In this document: positions 22,773 to 33,381 of the stretch, in pieces | Numbering within the stretch: position 1 is the stretch's first letter | Layout of the letters: the number at the start of each line of letters is the position of its first letter | Source: Persicaria tinctoria | Lineage: Eukaryota; Streptophyta; Magnoliopsida; Caryophyllales; Polygonaceae | Direction: 5' to 3' | Assembly: GCA_037127255.1 (NCBI GenBank) | Contig: JBANSL010000013.1 | Span: 28,243,688 to 28,307,687, forward strand | DNA length: 64,000 nucleotides | Translations under genes and position numbers: made by a program | Notes under the pieces: generated by a model | What the model was told of the DNA's origin: nothing | The model's database searches: none | The model's input: only the letters and a program-made list of their open reading frames with translations

Positions 22773-24374
22773 GCTTTTGCTTGTCCTCACGCAATGAAAA
22801 ACAAATATAGAATTAAGCATCCCACAAATAAGATCTTCATGCTATAATTTTATAAAAGCAACATCAAGCAATAAGAAACATGAATAAGAGAACAAATATC
22901 CTAGCAAATATGTGAGCGATCCAATAGTAAAGGAAAATTTAATCCAACCTTACCGGGATAATGTGTTTCACTCAAGCTCTCATGTGTTTAGGCTTTAAAC
23001 TCCAACTCTCAACTCAATCCAAAATGCTCTATATACCGTGAAAGTTATCACTTGCAAACAACATCATGAGGACTTTTATAGGGTTGTAATGAGGCTTTGG
23101 TAGGAACATTAGGCATGAGAAATATTTAGGCTTGTGGTGCTAAAAATCCGGGAAAAATGAACAACAACCAACCAGAACAACACCAAAAACTTCCATACTT
23201 CGCAAACCATTCCAATAACATAAACTCCAATACACGTCAATAAGCTCTTCGATTTCAATAGCCATACAACTCATGCATTTTTTCCATTTGGATGATGACT
23301 TCTTTTATTTTCTTATATGCTTACTTTTGCCCCTATGTGAATTTTATCCTCCCTAGGTCCAAGCTTACTAGACTTTTACTCCTAAGTGAATTTTATCCTC
23401 CTTAGGCCCCTAGTAATAAGTCATCTCTATTATGCAAGAAGGGTTACCTATGCCTCTCGCAATGCACAACCATACATACATCATCTCCACTCAAAGCAAC
23501 TCCAAGATAAAGATTTTTCACCGATTCTTCTCCTAATTCCCGGATAGGGTCAAGCTAATCATTGGCTATATGATATATTTTTGTGGAGCTATCAAAAAGA
23601 AATAGGCTTTACGGCTCAGCTGGGCTTCAAGCAAAGGATAATGCAAAGGGTAGATAAGGTATAATACGGCTAAAGAAAACATGCCTCAATCATTTGAAAT
23701 TCACAAGCAACAAACATGTGCAATACGGTCATGAAAAATAAGCATATGGAGAGTATAATCACACAATGAAAGCAAAAGGGAATAATATTTTAAGTCCTTA
23801 TAAGGCCAAAACAAACCCACATGGGTAATTTTTTTTGAGATTTCAATTAAACCTTAACTATGAACCATACTTGCTCAATTATATTCTCAAATCATGCTCC
23901 AAATATCATTTTCAAGCAATTCAATCAAATCATGAGATTTATGCAATAAAATCATAAAAATAAATTAGAGGACAAACTAAACCAAGATGGGTATCTTTAA
24001 TAACACCTAAATGCAATGTATGATATTTTTGTGATTTTTTTTCAAATGTGATATATATATGAGTAAAAATAAATATAAAAACATATATAAACATGATATG
24101 CAAACTCTATCTATATGCAATGCAATCCCTCCCCCACACTTAAACCTTTCATTATCCTCAATGAAACATAAAAGACAACAAAAAATAAAAACATAGAGAA
24201 AGAGATGAATGAAATACTCACATTATGGTGGATGGGTAGGCTCATGAACAAATACCAACCCAATGGTTCGTCTGGCGTTCCGGCGACTTTTCCTGAAAAG
24301 TTAGTCTCGGGTTGCCTCCCGAGAAGCGCATTTCTTTAATGTCATTGGCCTGACTTATTCTCAATCTCAAGATC
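22773..24374 (-). other. Non-coding 3' internal region with a second polypurine-like tract
   Basis: 1.6 kb without reading frames. A second TTTAAGTGTGGGGGAGGG-like tract lies at 24127-24144 (minus), about 1.37 kb upstream of the true one. The rest is AT-rich. Confidence 0.7.
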
Positions 24375-25316
24375 TTAGCTATCAGACATCATCAAAGCCC
24401 TCAATAGCCTATCATATTTATGTGCACACATCTTACAAAAAACATCATAGCACAATAAATTGAAAGCATAAAATGTGGAACTCAAGAACTCTTTCAATCT
24501 ATCAAAGAGTCTAGCATGACTCTCTGCAGAAGGAATATGATACCACCAGCATGGTTCCGCAGGTGACTTTTCAAAATAGCAATCAAAAGGATCAACATAA
24601 TCACCATTACCTTCAAAATTGCAAAAGTTTACCTTTATTACCTCTTGAGCCTCAGCTGATGGCTCTAGACCTGGTTCATCAATGGGCGAGCTTAGAATGG
24701 ATGTTGCAGATGGAGTAGGAGACACATCACATGTAACCTTATGCGTCGACTCATGAGATTCCAAGTCAGGAAGCACTAGACCCTCTCCTCCATCGTCGAA
24801 GACACTATCGTTGTCTGCAACCAATTCCTCCTCTTCTTCTTCGAAGCTCCTTTCTGTCTCACCTTTTGCACTTAGAATTTGAATGAGTTGGCTCATCTGA
24901 TTCTTCAATTTTTTACAACGGCTCGTTTGTTCCTCCAATTTTCCGATTCGGCTCATTTTTCCTTCCTCTAACTGCTGCACCACTTGAGTAAGAGTGTACA
25001 ATGGATCCTCTAGGTGTGTGACAAAGTCCTTCATCGGCGGAGAAGACGTAGCGAGCAAGACTTCTTGTGAAACATGGTAATCCATATAACAGAAAAAATC
25101 CCACAACCCCGACAATCCTCTTAACAGTTTCAGGCCTCCGTTACTCATGTACTCAACAAGCGCTTGCGTCTCAATAGTCATCCCATCAATTATGCAAATA
25201 ATCAAATCTCGGATGTTGTGATGATAACCCCATAAACCAAGGTCGTCAACATACTCATGCAATCTAGTGAAGTATTGGTGAAAGTTCTCACCTTCAAACT
25301 GCGCTAATGTCATCAT
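24375..25316 (-). CDS. gag: Gag-like protein of the gag-only element, 313 codons
   Basis: The ATG at 25316 gives MMTLAQFEGENFHQYF. Residues about 8-65 (FTRLHEYVDDLGLWGYH to MTIETQALVEYMSNGG) follow the pattern of the C-terminal half of Athila/Tat gag. A coiled-coil-like Glu/Lys/Gln segment follows at about 115-150, then an acidic run (FEEEEEELVADND, about 158). The C-terminal 90 residues (NFEGNGDYVDPFDCYFEKSP onward) are a domain I do not recognise. There is no zinc knuckle, and the N-terminal half of a normal gag is missing. The frame has no internal stop, which suggests it was functional until recently. It probably packages the element's RNA with help from a partner. Confidence 0.7.
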   Translation of the reverse strand: MMTLAQFEGENFHQYFTRLHEYVDDLGLWGYHHNIRDLIICIIDGMTIETQALVEYMSNGGLKLLRGLSGLWDFFCYMDYHVSQEVLLATSSPPMKDFVTHLEDPLYTLTQVVQQLEEGKMSRIGKLEEQTSRCKKLKNQMSQLIQILSAKGETERSFEEEEEELVADNDSVFDDGGEGLVLPDLESHESTHKVTCDVSPTPSATSILSSPIDEPGLEPSAEAQEVIKVNFCNFEGNGDYVDPFDCYFEKSPAEPCWWYHIPSAESHARLFDRLKEFLSSTFYAFNLLCYDVFCKMCAHKYDRLLRALMMSDS

Positions 25317-25424
25317 CTTGAAAGGTTAGTAGTAAGGGTGTCGTGAACCATAAGATAGGCTCACAACGGGTTAGATATATGCACAAAAATCAATAGATAC
25401 ACAAAACAAAGAAATAAATTTGAT

Positions 25425-25442
25425 TCCCCGTCAACAGCGCCA
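25425..25442 (-). other. Primer binding site, tRNA-Asp type, diverged
   Basis: The minus-strand reading TGGCGCTGTTGACGGGGA lies three bases inside the 5' LTR boundary. It differs at two positions from the site of the nested Athila-type element. Confidence 0.85.
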
Positions 25443-25445
25443 ATT

Positions 25446-26887
25446 TGATGAACGATTTTTAGTCGTGTAAACCGTATCAAAATAAAACTCAAACCTACAA
25501 ACTAGTATAGCAAGTAAGTTAGAGGTCAATCCCACAGAAAATCAAGTATTTCTCCGCAATGTGTATTTACAAATTAGTAGAAAGGGGGGTTTTGGTGATT
25601 GAAACAAGAAATAAAGCAAAATAAACTATAAACAGATTGATGCAAAACAATTTAGAGAAGATCGATCTACCTACAACTATCCACTTTATTTGGTTGAATT
25701 GATATTGTAACTTCCTCTTGTCGTTTTAGTTTTCCTATGAATGCCCTTGTCCCGATCTAATATAGTTACTAGTCCAATCAGTCCTAGAAACCCTTCTCAA
25801 TCGAACAATCCCTAAAGAAGGATTTAACCCAATTGATAGCTTTAAGTTCAGAGATTAACCAAGGTATTTGCAGTCCCTAAAGAGGGATTTAACAACACAT
25901 CCAACTTCCTACCCATCCAATTAGTTCAATCAGCCCTAAAGGGATAAGTTTGCCACTTGGATTAAGGTTCACAATCAGGAATCTAAAAAACCCTAGCAAT
26001 TGAATTGATCTAACAAGTTGGCCAGACAAGATAGAACAAAACAATAAACAATCAAGCACAAAGAAGTTGAAGCATTCAATATAGGAAATAAGGAACAAGA
26101 TTCAAAAACTCACAATCAATCCAAATAAAGCTTCAAATTGCAAGTAGAACGAAGAGAGTTTAGCCGCCCATGGTGAACATCGCTCTCTCTCCAATTGTCC
26201 GATGAACGTAAGAATAGAATCGAAGTCGTCTAAAAACAACATAAACTCGGCCTTATAATAACTCCAAGTCGGCCATGAAAGAAAATAATAACAACTAGGG
26301 TTTTCTTAAAACAAAACGCAGCGTATAGCGTTGACGACCAATGCTGCGGCCGCGGCATACATGCTGCAGCCGCGGCATCGGCAACTTTCTCCATGCCCGC
26401 AGCGTCCTCATTGGCGGCGGTCGCGGCATACATGCTGCGGCCGCTGCATTGGTCTTTCACGGAAAATCAGTCTCGAATTTGCTGTGTTGTCAACATGAAA
26501 GTTGTCGCTCTCTGAAAAAGCTTTCCAACGCATGGTTATAAAAGTCAATCGGACAACCGAGGCCTCCAGAAAGTGCAAAACAAGTTCAGCATGTCTAACG
26601 ACAACTTCTGCAAACTTGTTCTTCGTTTAGGCTCGCTTCTTCTTCTCAGGACCTCTTTAGATCTTCATTTAAGCTTCTTCGATCAACTATACATCCTTAT
26701 ATAATGCGTCATCGACCCATGTCTCATCCTCGGATACATAGTTACCTGAAATAATCAATAAAAATGTGTAAATTCCGACTCCACCAACATAGAGAGCAAA
26801 TATGCAAATTGTACTTAAATCATGCATGATATGCATCTTAACTAAGCTAAATGCAACCTATTATGCCTACCTAAATGCATGCTATCA
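25446..26887 (-). repeat. 5' LTR of the gag-only element
   Basis: 1442 bp, starting TGATGAACGA and ending GCATGCTATCA on the plus strand. It is the uninterrupted partner of 13386-14540 plus 22467-22755. The target duplication CAAGC follows at 26888. Confidence 0.93.
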
Positions 26888-26892
26888 CAAGC

Positions 26893-27490
26893 CTTTGTTT
26901 GAACAACTCTAACAAGCATCTCACCGAAAAGAGTTAGACAAACGGGACCATTCCTCGACCTCTCACTCCGGAATGAGGTGTCAAAATGACATCTCACCAA
27001 ATCAACCAAACACACACACTTTTTTCCAAAAATTCTCAACTCAAATCTTATTTCTTATGAAAAAGGTTTAGGCATTTTATAACCATAAAATAAGCAACAA
27101 TTAAAACAACAAATTCAAGACGGAAAACATGAAAAGTCTCTCGGGAATTGATGGAGAAACTTGGCCAGCCCCCTAGTGGAAAATGGAGGGTTGGATGTCA
27201 TCATGAAGTGGCAAAACCATCAAGTTCCATTGAATGAATACCGTTCAACGCCTCTTCATCTATTCCGACTTCATTCAATGCGTCGGAAAAACTGTCCAGA
27301 TTTCGAACTGCTAGATTCTTTCCAATTTCGGACCTCTTTTTGGATGATTTCAGCATTTTTGTCTTCATGAAAGATGTAGCCCTTCGAATTAGCTTTCCAA
27401 CAAGTACTCATGGATCTTCATCGGATAAATATCGCTCTTGTTATGACTAAAACACCGAGCATGTGTCGAAAGAGCTCGGATCACATCAGA
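26893..27490. other. Unassigned flank
   Basis: Continuous with 13160-13385 before the gag-only element inserted. It contains no frame I can support and no repeat seen elsewhere in the window. Confidence 0.5.
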
Positions 27491-27858
27491 TAGATAGACA
27501 TTTTAGTTTAACGTAATGAATATATACTATATATTTAATAAAAAATAATATTAAAATATTTTTAAAATCAATTATCTATTAAATTACATGAGATTAAATT
27601 AATGGTAGATTAGAAGAAAAAAACTTTTACCTTATAAATGTGAATTTTATTTATATTTTGAGAGAATCTAAATAAAATATATTTAGATTAAGATTATATA
27701 TAATCTATCGAACTAATATTATTTATATCTATATTATTTTTTGGTGGAAAAATTATTTATATTTTAATATTTATTATTTTAATTTATTGGAATCTATTTA
27801 AGTTATTTATATTATTGTATTAATGTATTCTCCGCACATGGGCGGAACCTACACTAGT
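27491..27858 (+). mobile_element. Helitron-type 3' terminus, AT-rich non-autonomous element
   Basis: The right end has the Helitron signature: a short hairpin (CCGC at 27832-27835, GCGG at 27842-27845), 8 bases, then CTAGT at 27854-27858 followed by T. About 360 bp of very AT-rich sequence precede it, as in small non-autonomous Helitrons. The 5' end (TC after A) was not fixed; 27491 is approximate. Confidence 0.5.
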
Positions 27859-27907
27859 TTAATCAATATATTTATATATGTACAAGGTAAAATTTGACCT
27901 AATTTGA

Positions 27908-27916
27908 TTATATATA

Positions 27917-27952
<36 letters not shown>
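27908..27952. repeat. TA-rich microsatellite
   Basis: About 45 bp of mostly (TA)n, about 600 bp upstream of the eIF2-gamma start codon. Confidence 0.9.
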
Positions 27953-27956
<4 letters not shown>

Positions 27957-28079
27957 GAAGATACAGTATGCATTTGGTAAAAAAAAAAAAATTCTTGTTT
28001 CCTTTGGGAGAGTGGGGATTTGATTCAAATAAATGGGCCAATTGGGCCAAATTTGGGGGTTTTGTTTGAGCTGTCTCTC

Positions 28080-28507
28080 CTTGCAAACCCTAGTCCTGAG
28101 CTCTTCTGATCTTCTCTCTCAAGCGGAACCCAGAGAGAGACGGAGGAGACCCTTGTCGTTCTTCAGTTCTTCGCTTGTTCTCTGTAAGTCGTTCTTCTCC
28201 CTCTCCTTAGATCTCTGTTCTTCTCTTGGTCTTTATTTTCTTCTCGCCCCCCCGATTGGGTTCGCCGCCCTCATCGATTTGGTTCGAATTTCCGAGCGAT
28301 TTCGGTTCGACGTTCCCGTAGCGGAATACGATAGGGCGTACCGGGCGAATCCAACTTGAGTGTTGAACCAAGATTTGGTGCTGCAATAAATGAAGAACCT
28401 CAAGAACTGACTAATTTTGTATTCCATGACAGATAACTAGCGGTCCTGCCAAAATATCTGAATTGCTAATTCCCATCTTTGAGAGTATTAACCCAATCAC
28501 ATCCAAG
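28080..28507 (+). promoter_or_regulatory. 5' leader of the eIF2-gamma gene with a probable leader intron
   Basis: A CT-rich leader (about 28080-28183) ends in CTCTGTAAGT, a good splice donor. An acceptor (CCATGACAG) is at 28432. Splicing would join the leader to the 75 bases before the ATG at 28508. Leader introns are common in plant translation-factor genes. No TATA box was fixed, and the transcription start is inferred. Confidence 0.6.
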
Positions 28508-31500
28508 ATGTCGCGGAAAGGGTTAATGGAGCAGGACCTAAGCAAGCTGGATGTAGCAAAGTTGCATCCGCTGTCCCCTGAGGTCATTTCCCGTCAGGCA
28601 ACGATTAATATTGGTAAAATATATTCTGTTGCCTTGTATGTTATGCTTCTTTTGTGCAAAACTAGAATTAGGGATTGTCCATATTGCGATACTAATATCT
28701 CGTAATCTTAAATAGTAGTGGTAGTTGTAGAACTTGTTTATAGTTAATAAGTAGGTTATGTTTCCCAATCACTGAATCAGCAATACCTTTCTCAGGAACA
28801 ATTGGTCATGTGGCACATGGCAAATCAACTGTTGTGAAGGCTATATCTGGTGTGCAGGTATAAGATTACTCTTGGTGCTATTGTTTAATCCTCCTTGAGG
28901 TTCAAATTTAGAAGTTTACATCTTTTATATAATATGATTTTTTTCAACGGTCTCTACTGGGTCTATGCTGTTCTAATTTTTCAAGCAACATAACAAAAAA
29001 GATGTAAAAGGAAATAGTACATTGTTATTAACCTTTCCAGCCACCTTGTCTTTCGTAATATCAACTACCTAGAGTTACTATTTTGGACTAGATTGTAAAC
29101 TGAAGGTTAATGGCTTTTTGGAAGAGGAGATGAGGTTATTGAAGGATTTTTCTGAAATGGTCCTTATTTTTTCTCTGACAGACAGTACGTTTCAAGAATG
29201 AGTTGGAACGTAACATTACAATCAAGCTAGGTTATGCTAATGCGAAGATTTACAAGTGTGAAGATGACCGGTGCCCTAGACCTATGTGCTTCAAGTACGA
29301 CATTCATTTTTGTCATTTGAATGCCTTGTACTTATAATGTGAGATTTTTAGGTCATTCTCAGGAAATTTGGCTTGTTCCCTAAACTGAAGAAGCTGCTAG
29401 TAATCCTACTTTGGTTCTTTTTACAATTTACACCACGTTTCTTTATATGTAAAGCTCATGCTAGAGCTCTTTCCAGGGATTTGAGTTTCTGTTACTGATT
29501 TGTAGGGCATATGGAAGTGGGAAGGAAGATAGTCCTGCGTGTGATGTGCCAGGTTTTGAGAACTCTAAGATGAAACTACTGAGGCATGTTTCATTTGTTG
29601 ATTGCCCGGTAATACTCATCCTAGTATTTAGATTTTACCGTACTGGCATTCATGGGTTTTGTATTAAAGATATTAGGGATTGTCAAGTTTTTTCCCCACT
29701 TATCACCATGCTGTCTTCTATGGGGTTTCCCACTCTATGCATTATCATTTGGTTGTATATTATAGTTTTTCTATTTTTCTTGTCCTTCATATGCTTGATT
29801 TGGGATATTATCATGGTATGACCATGTACCTTCCAGTTGTGAAATTTTTGTTTGATGACTGTTGGCGCATTTTGGGGTTGTATTATACAAAAAGGATTGA
29901 TACATTTGAAGAGTTGATCGTATTTATTTGCATTAGATGTGGCTTATATATCCAAATGATAAGCACCTATTCGGTGCCAGCTGCAACTTTTTTCATTAAT
30001 TTCAGATTGGTCAATGATACTTTCAAAATTGGTAGTTTCCTTACAGAGTTACCATCAATGTGACTGCAACTTTTTGTTGTAAACACGTATATATATTAAT
30101 ATAGTATTATATAGATGTATAAAATGATGTTTAAATTAAAATGGATCAAGCTCACTTGCCTCCAAGGCACGGGTATTACACTAGTTCTTTACTATTTCAG
30201 CTAACTTATAGATGACCTCTTACTATGTGGATCTTCTCATCTAGGGTCACGACATTCTAATGGCTACAATGCTTAATGGAGCTGCTATCATGGATGGAGC
30301 ATTGCTTCTCATTGCTGCAAATGAGAGCTGCCCCCAACCCCAGACCTCAGAACATTTAGCTGCCATTGAGATTATGCGTCTTGAGCATATTATTATCCTT
30401 CAAAACAAAGTTGATCTTATTCAGGAAAATGTGGCTATAAATCAGCATGAAGCTATACAGAAATTTGTCCAGGTAACATGCCTTGTACAGTTGTACTTGC
30501 ATTCACATGTATAATGTTTCTCCATTCTAAAAAAGGGAAAACCGATTAACTTATTTCTGTTTTTTTAATCAGGGAACTGTTGCTGATGGTGCCCCTATTG
30601 TTCCGATTTCTGCTCAACTGAAGTACAACATTGATGCTGTCTGTGAATATATAGTGAAAAAGATTCCGATCCCAGAAAGGAACTTCATATCACCACCAAA
30701 TATGATTGTAATTCGGTCCTTTGATGTCAACAAGCCTGGGTCTGAGGTTGATGATATCAAAGGTGGTGTAGCTGGTGGTAGTATTTTGAAGGTTTGTTTC
30801 TTTCCTTTGCTATTTTTGGTCCAAGATATGAATTTGTGTTTATAGCCGCCTTCTATGAACAATTAGAATGGAGTTCATTTTCTGTATGGCTGTTATGTTT
30901 CGATTCTTTGCCATTTGCTTGTTTTCTTATGATTTTTTTTGTACAGGGTGTCTTGAAGGTAAATCAGTACATTGAGGTTCGTCCAGGTATTGTTGTAAAA
31001 GATGAAAATGGAAACATTAAGTGTACCCCAATATACTCTAGGATAGTATCGTTGTATGCTGAGCAGAATGAGCTACAGTATGCGGTACCAGGAGGTCTGA
31101 TTGGAGTTGGTACGACAATGGACCCTACATTGACTCGAGCTGATAGGTTGGTGGGACAGGTTCTTGGGGAGGTTGGATCTCTTCCTGATGTATTTGTTGA
31201 GCTTGAGGTAAGATTCCAACTTTAGTATGCTGAATGTTTTATACAGCATTCTCATTACATGAGTTAATTTTGTAATCTTCAACCCTCCAAAATCAAAGCC
31301 AACAGGCTCTACAATCTAAGTGTATCTGAAATTAAAGCAGCCCCAACCTTAGATTGTTGAACTTTTCTTAAAATTGGTTTGCTGAGATTGGAGATTCATG
31401 TTTCTCCCAGGTGAACTTCTTTCTTCTAAGGAGGCTTCTGGGTGTGCGAACCAAGGGCACAGAGAAGCAGGGGAAGGTGACGAAGCTAACCAAGGGAGAG

Positions 31501-31719
31501 ATTTTGATGCTTAACATTGGGTCCATGTCAACAGGCGCCCGGGTTCTTGCCGTGAAGAATGACTTGGCAAAGCTACAATTGACCTCCCCGGTCTGCACCA
31601 GCAAAGGAGAGAAGATAGCACTCAGCAGACGGGTTGAGAAGCATTGGCGGCTAATTGGCTGGGGCCAGATCCAGGCTGGTCTCACACTTGACGTTCCACC
31701 CTGCCCGGTTTTAGCTTGA
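28508..31719 (+). CDS. Translation initiation factor eIF2 subunit gamma (spliced gene)
   Basis: eIF2-gamma is the GTP-binding subunit of eIF2 and carries initiator Met-tRNA to the 40S ribosome in the cytosol. The coding exons are 28508-28613, 28796-28857, 29182-29294, 29506-29608, 30245-30472, 30573-30791, 30947-31207 and 31411-31719, all with GT-AG introns and matching phases, giving 466 codons plus stop. This is almost the length known for plant orthologues. Visible motifs are the P-loop GHVAHGKST, a zinc-binding Cys cluster ([11 protein letters not shown]), DCPGHD, NKVD and SAQLKYN. The C-terminal barrels end in GQIQAG. The start fits plant orthologues, which begin [17 protein letters not shown]. 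No stop, frameshift or lost motif was found, so it should be functional. Intron 4 (29609-30244) carries a Helitron-type end. Confidence 0.97.
30090..30185 (+). mobile_element. Helitron-type 3' terminus in eIF2-gamma intron 4
   Basis: An AT-rich block is followed by a small hairpin (GCC, 5-base loop, GGC) and 'acgggtattaca', then CTAGT at 30181-30185 followed by T. This is the same plan as the end at 27858. The 5' boundary is not resolved. Confidence 0.4.
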
Positions 31720-32066
31720 TAAAAAAAAACCAGTAGAGAAGAGAAACAAATTTTATAAGGATGTGGGATGGCATACAGATCCTCGGAACCATATTTTTCA
31801 GATGGAGGAGAAGACAAATTTTGCTTATAAACCTCTGTTTTGATTTTGAGCTGTACTGGTTTTCATTTTCCTATTCTTTTTTTCTTCCTCTTGGAGTTTT
31901 TTGGAGTCCTACAATGCTCTGGATGAATTGGCATGCGCTATTTCATGTTGCTGATGATTTTAAGAAGAAAGTATTTCAGAATCTTCAGATGAAAATTGCA
32001 TTGTTGCTGATGATTTTTGGAGTCCTACAATGCTCTGGATGAATTGGCATGCGCTATTTCATTGTT
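31720..32066 (+). repeat. 3' region of the eIF2-gamma gene with a partial tandem duplication
   Basis: A block of about 50 bp containing 'ggagtcctacaatgctctgg' and 'aattggcatgcgctatttca' occurs at about 31898 and again at about 32016, a period near 118 bp. It lies within or just past the 3' untranslated region and could offer alternative polyadenylation contexts. Confidence 0.75.
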
Positions 32067-32292
32067 TGAGAATTGCGTTGTTTGAGAATTAGTATCTACT
32101 CTACTATGCTTTACCGGTCAAACCCCCTTTTTTTTTTAAATCATTTTCTATATTTGTTCTATTGAAAAGAGAATGCAACAGTTTGATATTTAGGTAAAGG
32201 GGTGTAAAATTAAAAGTACAAATTATGTGAACCATATGGACTCTTTGTGGTGGCAATTCTAAGGTCATACAGCACAATGCAACATAGACTGG
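32067..32292. other. Short unassigned stretch
   Basis: AT-rich sequence with a T-run near 32128-32140. Nothing coding was seen. Confidence 0.5.
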
Positions 32293-32508
32293 TTGCCCAA
32301 CATAGACTGGTTGCCCTCGTTCAAAAGGTTTTCTTTGAATGGTTGCCCAAAATTTTGCAAGGATTGTATGATCTTTGGGCATAATGAAGAGCACTGTGCT
32401 GCGAAGAAAAAGAGTGGTAGGCTGGTAGGCAAGGCCCAGAATTTGCTTGGGTACCAAAACCCAGTTCTATCCATGGAGAAAGTAGTTCTGCTCAGGTTGT
32501 TGATGTGA
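32293..32508 (+). pseudogene. Fragment of a LINE ORF1 zinc knuckle
   Basis: The frame carries CPKFCKDCMIFGHNEEHC, a CCHC knuckle with C-X2-C-X4-H-X4-C spacing of the kind found at the end of the ORF1 proteins of plant L1-type LINEs (DUF4283 proteins). Only about 70 codons remain. The fragment is on the plus strand, opposite to the large LINE at 32813, so it derives from a different, older insertion. Confidence 0.6.
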
Positions 32509-32654
32509 AAAATGTTGCTCAGGCTAGCATATGCACGTAGATGTGTCAAAATGTTGTTGTCATACATGGAATACAAATTAAATTCATTCCATTTGAGGGC
32601 TGCTGTCATACATAAATGTGTCAAAATATAAGTGAATGGCATATGCACATATCT

Positions 32655-32745
32655 AACCATTCCGGAATGGCTCACTGGAAAGAACTTGCGGGTAGTACTC
32701 AAAGGTCCCTAGTTCGAACCCCGGATATGACCGCTCTTTATTTAC
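32655..32745 (+). repeat. tRNA-like SINE head
   Basis: TGGCTCACTGG resembles a Pol III A box, and AGTTCGAACCCC, about 45 bases later, resembles a B box. No full cloverleaf was found. It is a candidate SINE fragment. Confidence 0.4.
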
Positions 32746-32853
32746 AAATTCAAGGCATATGCACATATCTACTCATTTAAGTGCATCCATATACTTAAAA
32801 GGGGTTTGTTGTTTTTTTTTTTTTTTGATAAGATAATAATTCGGTTGGAAAAC

Positions 32854-33381
32854 CTAACCGAGAGCATCCAAACGGATGAGATCAATAAGATCTGAGTATT
32901 GTTCCAGTGCCAACCCGTTAACCGGACGACCAAGGTGTGCAACCTTGTCAGCCGTCATGTTACCCTCACGGGGCACATAGGAATAGGAGATATCAAGGAA
33001 AGACTTAAGTAGCCCTTTGACATCACCCATAATTAATTCAATTTCCCAGGGACAGAGCCTGTTGTTCTTTAAATTGTTTACTATGGTTTGAGAATCACCC
33101 TCAACTACTAACTTATTGTAGTTGTTGATTTTAGCACACAATACTCCCTCTCTTAGAGCAATGGCTTCTGCCAAGATCGGACTTTGTTTTCCAATTTCTT
33201 TATTCCCTATACTGACCATTTTTCCTTCCGAATTCCGAATTATATAACCAATACTAGCTTCCCCTAAAGTATTAACCGCACCGTCAAAATTGAGTTTCAT
33301 ATAACCTTGTTCAGGTTTTTTCCACTTAACATTCTTCCTACTAACCCTTCCCTTTTTTCCCCCGTCCCCCTTGTTTCCCAA
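32854..33381 (-). pseudogene. LINE ORF2, RNase H domain, out of frame with RT
   Basis: This is the domain that removes RNA from RNA-DNA hybrids; many plant L1 elements carry it at the ORF2 C-terminus. Acidic residues sit in LNFDGAVN, ILAEAIALREG, VEGDSQTIVNNL and REGNMTADKVAHLG. The frame overlaps the end of the RT frame by 85 bases in a different register, so one frameshift near 33300-33380 separates the two. Confidence 0.85.

Larger units (their letters stand above)
13386..26887 (-). mobile_element. Gag-only (TR-GAG-like) LTR retrotransposon, split by a nested Athila-type element
   Basis: On the minus strand the 5' LTR is 25446-26887 and the 3' LTR is 13386-14540 plus 22467-22755. The target duplication CAAGC lies at 13381-13385 and 26888-26892. 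Without the nested insertion the element is about 5.6 kb: two LTRs of about 1.44 kb and a 2690-bp internal part with a tRNA-Asp-type primer site, one gag-like frame and two polypurine-like tracts. No protease, RT or integrase is visible, so it must have used proteins of another element. The layout matches terminal-repeat elements with a GAG domain (TR-GAG), probably parasites of Athila/Tat elements. The LTRs look about 3% diverged by eye. Confidence 0.9.
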
